Source: Alphaproteobacteria bacterium (lineage in GTDB: Bacteria > Pseudomonadota > Alphaproteobacteria > RF32 > CAG-239). Taken from it: DNA of 50,336 bases. The notes under the pieces are model-generated. The model ran no database searches. It was not told the DNA's origin and saw nothing but the letters and a program-made list of their open reading frames with translations. This document shows positions 42,502 through 48,845 of this stretch, one piece after another. The first letter of the stretch is position 1. Every line of letters starts with the position of its first letter. Both the position numbers and the translations under genes were made by a program. Location of the stretch: assembly GCA_016288295.1 (NCBI GenBank), contig JAEEYV010000050.1, positions 1 through 50,336 of the forward strand, read 5' to 3'.

Positions 42502-42699
42502 GAGGAGCTTTTTTGTGGTGCCCTGAAGAAGCCACCTTTCGCAATGCTCAAGGGCACTGCACTCATCGCCTTTGGCGACCGCGATACTTCCGTCTCGCTT
42601 TCGCTTGTAGTCAAACTTCCTCCTGGAAGTTCGGTCTTTTTCGGATAACCAAAAAAAATCTCCTCAGAAGAGGAGCTTTTTTTTGGTGCCCTGAAGAAG
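42502..42699. repeat. Direct repeat containing the 3' end of tRNA-Leu, 168 bp apart
   Basis: A 30-bp block at 42502-42531 repeats at 42670-42699 with one mismatch (42515). The block holds the last 16 nt of tRNA-Leu including CCA plus one arm of its terminator. The 138 bp between carry small inverted repeats (CGCC/GGCG, AACTTCC/GGAAGTT) and no gene. Together with the hairpin at 42449 this accounts for the 323-bp stretch from 42361 to the tRNA. Confidence 0.85.
42651..42684. terminator. Terminator of tRNA-Leu
   Basis: The CTCCTC/GAGGAG stem with AGAA loop lies between A8 and T8 tracts, directly after the tRNA 3' end on the minus strand. It is also usable from the plus strand. Confidence 0.85.
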
Positions 42700-42771
42700 A
42701 CTCGAACTTCCACGACCAAAACGGTCACAAGTACCTGAAACTTGCGCGTCTACCAATTCCGCCATCAGGGC
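42684..42771 (-). tRNA. tRNA-Leu, anticodon CAG
   Basis: A complete 88-nt class II tRNA with encoded CCA. The acceptor GCCCTGA pairs with TCAGGGC. The anticodon stem CAAGT/ACTTG has loop TTCAGGT (anticodon CAG, plus-strand 42735-42737). A long variable arm (TGACCGTTTTGGTCG) and T-loop TTCGAGT are present. The A discriminator fits leucine. Confidence 0.95.
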
Positions 42772-42859
42772 AATAGCTAACTTAATAAGAATTTTTTTGC
42801 TAATAGTCAATATAAAAATAACGTTAATAAAGTGGCAAAATAGATAAATTTATTTTTCA

Positions 42860-42888
42860 TTGACGGGATTGATTATTTGGTATACAAT
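42860..42888 (+). promoter_or_regulatory. Predicted sigma-70-type promoter
   Basis: TTGACG (42860-42865), a 17-bp spacer and TACAAT (42883-42888), followed by a very AT-rich leader of about 40 bases before ATG 42936. Confidence 0.65.
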
Positions 42889-42935
42889 GCTGTAAATAAA
42901 TAATTATTAATCAATTAATTAATATATATATCTTT

Positions 42936-43487
42936 ATGTGTAATATTCGAATTTCGGAGCTGAAAGCTGCCGGCTTTCCTGCTCTTGCGGAGGTACTAGA
43001 TCAACGTACTTTCGTTCAAAGGTTTTATAGGGTAATTAAAACCGTGTATATAAACAGGCAGACACAAAGCATTGCTATGTCGGCAAGCGGTTTTGGTCTT
43101 GCCGATGAGACATCAGGTTACGGTGCAAAGCCTTTTATGCTTGTACATGACTGCGAAGTTTCTATTGCGCAAGATTTAGCGGATATTATCCAAAAATTAG
43201 ATCTTACCTCTGGTGAAAAGACGCTCCAGCAAATCGAAGATGTGTTGGAGAAATGGAAAGACTGGGCTGAAAAGTGCTGGGAAGGGTGTGATGGTGTCTT
43301 TGGGCTGTTCAAGTACATTTATCATGTATGTCGAGATTGGTCATCAAAAGAGCCTGATATCGAGCTAGAATTGCAAGAAGTCTATTCTGCCGGTATAGCC
43401 CTTTTTGTTAAGACAACCGAAGGGACTGTCGATGACTTCAACACGTTCATGCAAGAGATTTTGGCAGAAGCAACTTCACAGGAGTGA
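42936..43487 (+). CDS. Hypothetical protein
   Basis: 183 residues, cytoplasmic, acidic. I do not recognise the family. The N-terminus (MCNIRISELKAAGFPALAEVLDQ) and a Trp/Cys-rich centre (DVLEKWKDWAEKCWEGCDG) are distinctive; most of the chain looks helical. No ribosome binding site is visible before ATG 42936; the upstream 40 bases are nearly all A/T. The good promoter at 42860 and the hairpin at 43501 bracket it as its own unit. Confidence 0.72.
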   Translation: MCNIRISELKAAGFPALAEVLDQRTFVQRFYRVIKTVYINRQTQSIAMSASGFGLADETSGYGAKPFMLVHDCEVSIAQDLADIIQKLDLTSGEKTLQQIEDVLEKWKDWAEKCWEGCDGVFGLFKYIYHVCRDWSSKEPDIELELQEVYSAGIALFVKTTEGTVDDFNTFMQEILAEATSQE

Positions 43488-43500
43488 ATCGAATTTAGCG

Positions 43501-43530
43501 AGGGGAGAGAAACGTCAAGTTTCCTCCCCT
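43501..43530 (+). terminator. Probable terminator between the hypothetical gene and the antiporter
   Basis: The stem AGGGGAG-AGAAAC with GTTTC-CTCCCCT has one bulged base and a 5-nt loop, followed by TGCTTGTTGCTTT. The convergent antiporter gene ends 12 bp away. Confidence 0.6.
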
Positions 43531-43541
43531 TGCTTGTTGCT

Positions 43542-45008
43542 TTAGTTGATACTGATTAAGTGGTGTGAAAAGGCATATATTGCCCATAGTGATATAACCG
43601 TTAAAAGCAAAGCCAGAGCAGCCTCTCCAATTGAAAAAATGCGTTGTTGAGGGGCGGATTGATGGCGAGCCCAGGCAAAGACAGGAATGCCCAAGGTCAT
43701 GAAAATTACAGCCATCAACAAATATTTTAGCCCGGCGGCGTAGATCAACCATAAAGCATAAATTGATCCGATTATGGCGGATATTAAAGCAACCGAGCGT
43801 TTGATATTGATATTTCCGGGATATTCTCCATCTTCGCAAATTTTCCATAAATATGCACAGCTTGAGAAATACGCTGGCAAAACCATTACGCCGGTGATGC
43901 TCAACATGGTATTCCAAGCGTTGTTGGAAAAATATACCATGAAGATGAACAATTGCATCAACAGACTGGTGATCCATAATGATACTGATGGGGCTCCGTG
44001 CTTGTTTTCAAGAGCAAATTGCTTTGGAAAAGTGCCATTTTCGGCGGCAGCTTGTGGAACTTGAGCAGTAATCATGGTCCATGCCAACCAGCTGGTAAGA
44101 ACCGAAATAACCAGTCCGATATTCATAAGCCATGCTCCCCATGGACCGACAATCTTTTCCAATATACCACCGGTGGAGGGATTTGGAATGGCAGCAAGTT
44201 CTTCTTGGGACATATAGCCGTAAGGAAGAACCGATAGCAAAATATAAATGATAAGGCAACCTAAAAAGCCGAGGCAAGTGGCACGTCCAACACTGTTTGG
44301 ATTTTTGGCGTGTTTAGAAAGTACAACGGCACCTTCAATACCAATAAAAGACCATAATGTTACGAGCATAGTACTTTTGATTTGAGTGCTTAAACCGCCG
44401 AGGCTTTTGGTATTTTCGCCCCAAAAATTGAAATCAAAATGGTCGAGATGAAAAACAAACATGGTAATAATAATAAATAATATTAACGGAGTAATTTTGG
44501 CGATTGTACCGATTGTATTGATAAATGAAGCCTGTTTCATACCTCGTAGCACCAAAAAGTTAAATCCCCAAATTAAGATTGAGCCACCGATTATTGATGG
44601 CAGGTTGTTTCCGCCGGCAAAATGGGGCGGAAAAAAGTAGTTGAGGGCGTCCATGGTAATAACGGCATAGCCGACATTGCCACAAATTTGACAGAGCCAA
44701 TATGACCATCCAATAGTAAATCCAACGTAGGGGCCAAAGCCTTCGCGGCTGTACATGTAAATTCCTGATGTTAGGTTCGGTTTGGCTATTGATAAGGTGC
44801 GGAAAGTGTTGGCGATGAAGAATACGCCAAATCCAGTGATTATCCAAGAAAGAATGACTGCACCGACGGATGCGCCGGCAGCCATGTTTTGGGGGAGAGA
44901 ATAAATTCCACCGCCAATCATGGAACTGACAACAATGGCTGCAAGAGCCATAACTCCCAGACCTTGAGAATTATCGGTAGAATTGTTATTTTTGTTTGCT
45001 TGTGTCAT
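43542..45008 (-). CDS. aaxC: Arginine/agmatine antiporter (APC family, AaxC-like)
   Basis: Inner membrane amino acid antiporter of the APC superfamily, basic-amino-acid group. 488 residues and about 12 helices. The first helix has the substrate-binding GG motif MIGGGIYSLP, and the later GWSYWLCQICGNVGYAV and TLWSFIGIEGAVVLSKHAKNP (conserved Trp-Ser-Phe and Glu) mark the arginine/agmatine and arginine/ornithine exchangers. The gene just upstream is an arginine decarboxylase, so exchange of external arginine for agmatine is more likely than arginine/ornithine. The 126-bp gap between them has two hairpins. Confidence 0.87.
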   Translation of the reverse strand: MTQANKNNNSTDNSQGLGVMALAAIVVSSMIGGGIYSLPQNMAAGASVGAVILSWIITGFGVFFIANTFRTLSIAKPNLTSGIYMYSREGFGPYVGFTIGWSYWLCQICGNVGYAVITMDALNYFFPPHFAGGNNLPSIIGGSILIWGFNFLVLRGMKQASFINTIGTIAKITPLILFIIITMFVFHLDHFDFNFWGENTKSLGGLSTQIKSTMLVTLWSFIGIEGAVVLSKHAKNPNSVGRATCLGFLGCLIIYILLSVLPYGYMSQEELAAIPNPSTGGILEKIVGPWGAWLMNIGLVISVLTSWLAWTMITAQVPQAAAENGTFPKQFALENKHGAPSVSLWITSLLMQLFIFMVYFSNNAWNTMLSITGVMVLPAYFSSCAYLWKICEDGEYPGNINIKRSVALISAIIGSIYALWLIYAAGLKYLLMAVIFMTLGIPVFAWARHQSAPQQRIFSIGEAALALLLTVISLWAIYAFSHHLISIN

Positions 45009-45040
45009 TGTGAAATCCTTATTAAAATTGATAACGAAAG

Positions 45041-45137
45041 GAGGCGAAGCAATCGTTTAAGGATTGTTTCGCCTCACGTTCGGTATTGGTTTCTCAAAAT
45101 TTTTGAAAAATTCAAAAATCATTATCAAAACCAATTA
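45041..45137 (-). promoter_or_regulatory. Two stem-loops between the decarboxylase and antiporter genes
   Basis: A 14-bp stem at 45041-45054/45062-45075 (one G-U pair) and a nested palindrome at 45085-45135 (outer ATTGGTTT/AAACCAAT, inner 9-bp ATTTTTGAA/TTCAAAAAT). On the minus strand they lie in the order decarboxylase, second, first, antiporter. No T tract follows, so mRNA processing or stabilisation is more likely than simple termination. Confidence 0.55.
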
Positions 45138-45719
45138 AGCAACATGAGCTGGTTCAGCATGCTCAAAGTTTAGAAAACCAAGGCAGGTCAAACAATATCC
45201 GAACTGTTGTGTGATATTGAGGTAGTTATGAAACAGCTGAAATTCGGAGTGTTTTTCGACGCCGCGGATTTCCAATTCGTGATTGAGAGATTTATTGAGC
45301 CACATTTCACAGTGGGTCTTGGCAATGTCGTCATCAATATAAGTGTCAAAATATTCTACATATTCTGCTGCCCAGCCACCGATGAGTTTGCCATTTGAGT
45401 CTTTGCCCCAGCAGATACCGACACCGGTAGCAATGGCTTTGTGGTCATCACGGTTGGCACCATTGCCGGCCATAATGACCTCTAATACGGCACCATGCTT
45501 GAATTGACCGACTACTTTGTCGACGGGGACAATGTTGCCGAACAATTCTTTCGGCAATACAGAAGTGTATGGGATGACGTTAAAATTTTCGATTTTTGCT
45601 TGAAGAAGGGCTGAATCATAGCAAAAAGTTTCAAACGGTTGCGGTGGAATGCCTACGTCGGATTGTCCTGCACCACCGGTTTGAAAAGCAAGAGTCGGGT
45701 AACGTACACCTTCGGTCAT
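45135..45719 (-). CDS. aaxB: Pyruvoyl-dependent arginine decarboxylase (AaxB/PdaD-like)
   Basis: Converts arginine to agmatine plus CO2, consuming a proton; the enzyme makes its own pyruvoyl cofactor by self-cleavage. 194 residues, the length of the family. The cleavage site is Thr52-Ser53 in [14 protein letters not shown], which gives a beta chain (1-52) and a pyruvoyl alpha chain. Other family blocks are [49 protein letters not shown] and [12 protein letters not shown], close to the chlamydial AaxB as I remember it. TAAGGAGA 8 bases upstream supports the start. The antiporter gene follows on the same strand. Confidence 0.93.
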   Translation of the reverse strand: MTEGVRYPTLAFQTGGAGQSDVGIPPQPFETFCYDSALLQAKIENFNVIPYTSVLPKELFGNIVPVDKVVGQFKHGAVLEVIMAGNGANRDDHKAIATGVGICWGKDSNGKLIGGWAAEYVEYFDTYIDDDIAKTHCEMWLNKSLNHELEIRGVEKHSEFQLFHNYLNITQQFGYCLTCLGFLNFEHAEPAHVA

Positions 45720-45741
45720 GTTTTATCTCCTTATAAAATTT

Positions 45742-45771
45742 GTTTCTGCCCGAAAGGTATGTATCAGAAAC
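45742..45771. promoter_or_regulatory. Inverted repeat upstream of the decarboxylase gene
   Basis: GTTTCTG (45742-45748) and CAGAAAC (45765-45771) with a 16-nt centre sit 23-52 bases before the decarboxylase start, in the leader. It could be an operator or an RNA hairpin. No known regulator site is recognised. Confidence 0.4.
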
Positions 45772-45810
45772 CTTATTTCAAGCTGTTATATACTAAAGTT
45801 GTGTTTGTTT

Positions 45811-45838
45811 TTGAAATATGAGTGAGCATCTATATAAC
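45811..45838 (+). promoter_or_regulatory. Predicted promoter for the porin gene
   Basis: TTGAAA (45811-45816), a 16-bp spacer and TATAAC (45833-45838), about 28 bases before the porin start at 45866. The opposite-strand decarboxylase must use a promoter in the same 146-bp region. Confidence 0.5.
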
Positions 45839-45865
45839 GAGTTTTTAATTTAAGGTGAGGAAAGT

Positions 45866-47062
45866 ATGAAAAAATCAGGATTATTGATGGCAATGTTGTT
45901 GGTAGCTTTGACCAATGAAGCAGAAGCGACAAGAAGTGCGGCGAAAAGATCTGCGGCAGCAAATGAGCGGCATAATTTTACTTTTAGTGAATTAGGTAAT
46001 GAATATGCAGATTTTAAAAATATGCTTAATGAAAAATATGGGTTTAGCTATGCGGTTGATATTTCTTATATGCCACAAAGAGGTGCACCATCAGGGCGAA
46101 AAACTTCAGCTCAGACGATAATATATCCGAGTTTCAGCTGGACTACATTTGATAATGAATATGGAACAGGTGTTTTGAATTTTGCATATAATGTAGTCAG
46201 GTACGGCGGCGTTTCAGGAAATAGGTTGGGGAACAATATCGGGGTGGTGACCGGTATTAATGATTATGGGGACAGTTCAAATGAATTTCCGGAACTATAC
46301 TATAGCTATACACCACATGGGGCAAAATGGCTGACTGCAGCAATCGGACAGTTCCCGATATATAATTTTGACGGCACAAACTATGATGCCAATCAGCAGG
46401 TAAACTTTATCAATTATGCTTTGTCACAAAATGCAAGTTCAACCTATGCAACAGCAGGATTTGGAGCATTTGTACAAGCAACACTCAATCAGGAGTGGAG
46501 TTTTGCATTGGGTGCACAAGATGCAAGTAATATTGCGGCAACGAGTGTTAAATTTAATACATTGAGTGACAAACATTTTACTACATTTGCGTATGCGGCA
46601 TATACTCCGACAATAAGCAGGGTCGGGCAAAGTGAGATAGCAGTTTTGTTGTATAATCAGCCGGGGGTTAAGGAACAGCCGGAAACAACCAATGGTTGGT
46701 CGCTGAATTTGGGCCAAAATATCGGAGAAAAACTATCACTGTTCGGCAGAGTTAACGGAGTTTCGGGAAACGTGGCTACGATTAATCAGTCATGGGTGTT
46801 AGGAGGCGTTTATAATAATCCGTTCAATCGCAATCCTTTAGATCAAATAGGTTTGGCATTTGCGTATAACCGAATTGATAAAAAGGCTGTAGGCTTCGAG
46901 ACTGAACACAAGAGCGAAAAGCTTATAGAAGCTTATTGGGCATGGGGAATTTCAAAATGGGCAACAATTACACCGGATGTGCAATTTTATATTGATCCGG
47001 CACAAAACACCAAATCAGACTATGGCACAGTCATGTCTGTGAGAGCAACGTTGTTCTTTTAA
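45866..47062 (+). CDS. aaxA: OprB-family outer membrane porin (AaxA-like)
   Basis: Outer membrane porin, 398 residues. A signal peptide ending near EAEA, then the OprB-type start (NFTFSELGNEYADFKNML), alternating strands throughout and a terminal Phe (VRATLFF). The segment PELYYSYTPHGAKWLTAAIGQF and WVLGGVYNNPFNRNPLDQIGLAFAY near the end match the carbohydrate-selective porin family. The genes beside it are an arginine decarboxylase and an arginine/agmatine antiporter; in Chlamydia an OprB-family porin, AaxA, lets arginine cross the outer membrane. The arginine role is an inference from that context. A GGTGAGG site precedes the ATG. Confidence 0.82.
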   Translation: MKKSGLLMAMLLVALTNEAEATRSAAKRSAAANERHNFTFSELGNEYADFKNMLNEKYGFSYAVDISYMPQRGAPSGRKTSAQTIIYPSFSWTTFDNEYGTGVLNFAYNVVRYGGVSGNRLGNNIGVVTGINDYGDSSNEFPELYYSYTPHGAKWLTAAIGQFPIYNFDGTNYDANQQVNFINYALSQNASSTYATAGFGAFVQATLNQEWSFALGAQDASNIAATSVKFNTLSDKHFTTFAYAAYTPTISRVGQSEIAVLLYNQPGVKEQPETTNGWSLNLGQNIGEKLSLFGRVNGVSGNVATINQSWVLGGVYNNPFNRNPLDQIGLAFAYNRIDKKAVGFETEHKSEKLIEAYWAWGISKWATITPDVQFYIDPAQNTKSDYGTVMSVRATLFF

Positions 47063-47066
47063 TGTG

Positions 47067-48125
47067 TCAGCCCCGAGATTGGTTTTTCTTACTGAAAAAG
47101 GTATAATTTGTTCTGGGGTCGATTGTTTTTTCAGAGCCGGTCTTTTTAGCACCGGCTTTTTGCTGTGCATCATTAAACGAATACAAAGTTGTATTTGTAA
47201 GGTCTGAAGTATGAGACATATTGATGGTGAGCATTTTCTGAGCTTTAGAATTACCGTTTATGTAATTTGTGATTTGACGGGCATTTTCAATTGGAAGAAC
47301 AGTTTCACCGTTTCGGTTATAGTCTTGAGGAATCAACTGATTATCAAGCATGTATTGACGAATCATGTCTTTCATGAATTCATGTTGTTTGAAAATTTTT
47401 GCTTTTGTATAGTAACCTTCTTTAAATATTGGTTGTGGCATATCTATGTGTTCTTTATTAAAACTGATTAGTCGGACTTTTCCATTCTCAATATATGCCA
47501 TTTGAGCGTGATATTTTTCTGGTGCACGCGGGGTAAATACTATATCGCCATTTTCGAGTAAATCGGTATTGATGCAGGGGCGTCCGTTACGGCCTATAGT
47601 TATGGAAACAGATTCAGTATAATCTAAAACTTTTCTCATAAAATTGTTGCATTCAGTTGATCCTGGTATCATTTTTTGAGGTAAATATTCAAGAGTTTTA
47701 TTGGCTTCCATAATACAAAGGCTGAGCGTAGCAATACAATATGCGTCGGCGCCAGTAAGACCGCTCCGCGGCGCAACAACATCAAAAATATTTCTTTTAA
47801 CATAATTTTTTAATGCAGAGCTTTTAGCCGATCTACTAGTTCTGGCACATTTTGTTATTTCATTATAATGATGGAAGGCATTATTAACAACTTGTTGGCA
47901 AAAGCGGTCAGCACATGATTCGATTTCTTTATTGATGTCCATGGAATATTTACGCTCGGGAGCCCGATTATTGCTTCGTTCATTTGTTTGTCGATGAGAA
48001 GGATAAGAAGATGATGCTGGATTTTGAGCACCGGCGTTGGTTGGGGATAGTGCGATACCGACAACACCCAATCCCAGTAATGCTTTGTTGATGCGTTTTC
48101 CAAGTTCATCTCTTCTTGTATTCAT
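47067..48125 (-). CDS. Secreted protein with possible papain-like (NlpC/P60 or CHAP-type) fold
   Basis: 352 residues with an N-terminal basic stretch and signal peptide (ALLGLGVVGIALSPTNAGA). A Ser/Asn/Arg-rich linker follows, then a domain with eight or so Cys. The part LTGADAYCIATLSLC (Cys as possible nucleophile) and the later LLENGDIVFTPRAPEKYHAQMAYI (GDIVF, then a possible catalytic His) have the spacing of papain-like amidases, but the match is weak. AAGGAGAG precedes ATG 48125. It is convergent with the porin gene (4-bp gap). Function not established. Confidence 0.68.
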   Translation of the reverse strand: MNTRRDELGKRINKALLGLGVVGIALSPTNAGAQNPASSSYPSHRQTNERSNNRAPERKYSMDINKEIESCADRFCQQVVNNAFHHYNEITKCARTSRSAKSSALKNYVKRNIFDVVAPRSGLTGADAYCIATLSLCIMEANKTLEYLPQKMIPGSTECNNFMRKVLDYTESVSITIGRNGRPCINTDLLENGDIVFTPRAPEKYHAQMAYIENGKVRLISFNKEHIDMPQPIFKEGYYTKAKIFKQHEFMKDMIRQYMLDNQLIPQDYNRNGETVLPIENARQITNYINGNSKAQKMLTINMSHTSDLTNTTLYSFNDAQQKAGAKKTGSEKTIDPRTNYTFFSKKNQSRG

Positions 48126-48275
48126 CTATTTTCTCTCCTTTTCGTCTATTGTACTATATTTTTATTTTTTTGTCATTAAAAATTTGGGCTAATTTGTTTT
48201 TTTTTCTTTACAAAATCTGGGCTTTGCCGCTAAATAGCCTCTGAAGATAAATAAAGCAGATAGAAGATTGAAAAA

Positions 48276-48833
48276 ATGAAACTATTACCGATAAAAATTA
48301 TAATTTTAATGGCTGCGGTTATGGCTAATAGTGCTTGTCGCAGTGATGTACGTCCGGCAATTGTTCCGGGGGTAGAAGTTAAGAATCCGGAAGTTGAAGA
48401 AGCAAAAAATATTCCGCAAAAACACAGTTTGGGTGTGATTGGTGAAGTTGAACCGATTTATTTTTTACCGATGAAGAAACCATTTTTGGCTCGTATTGAT
48501 ACCGGTGCTGAGACATCGTCGATTGATGTTGCGAATCGCACAATTTTTGAACGTGACGGTGAGCAATGGGTGTCTTTTGATTTGATTAACCGTGAATATG
48601 GCGAGACTCATCATTTTGAAAAGAAAGTGATGCGTCGCCAAAGGGTTAAAAGAATCGACAATAAAGAGAAACGTATCGTAGTAGTGATGAGCGTGCGTTT
48701 CGGAGGGGAAATTATAAGAGCTCAATTTTCGTTGGCAGAAAGAGACAAGTTTTCGTACCAGGGGTTGATCGGGCGTAATATTTTGAATGGCCGTGCTGTT
48801 GTTGATACTTCTCTGAGCAATACTTTGAAATAG
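48276..48833 (+). CDS. Retropepsin-like aspartic protease of the RimK-linked family (Zn_protease, PF05618), lipoprotein
   Basis: 185 residues. A signal peptide with lipobox NSAC near residue 21 anchors it in the envelope. The domain, annotated in databases as ATP-dependent zinc protease, has the aspartic-protease motif LARIDTGAETSSIDV and a second block GLIGRNILNGRAVVDTS. Members form a cluster with a 7TM inactive-transglutaminase protein and a RimK-like ligase; the 7TM partner follows 12 bp later. Known relatives process or regulate envelope modification; substrate here is unknown. I prefer the retropepsin reading because of D-T-G. Confidence 0.87.
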   Translation: MKLLPIKIIILMAAVMANSACRSDVRPAIVPGVEVKNPEVEEAKNIPQKHSLGVIGEVEPIYFLPMKKPFLARIDTGAETSSIDVANRTIFERDGEQWVSFDLINREYGETHHFEKKVMRRQRVKRIDNKEKRIVVVMSVRFGGEIIRAQFSLAERDKFSYQGLIGRNILNGRAVVDTSLSNTLK

Positions 48834-48845
48834 TAGAGGATAATT

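Noticed and set aside
43495-43977. A 160-residue minus-strand frame inside the antiporter gene
   Set aside because: The antiporter frame on the same strand matches its family over full length; this one is an out-of-frame shadow.
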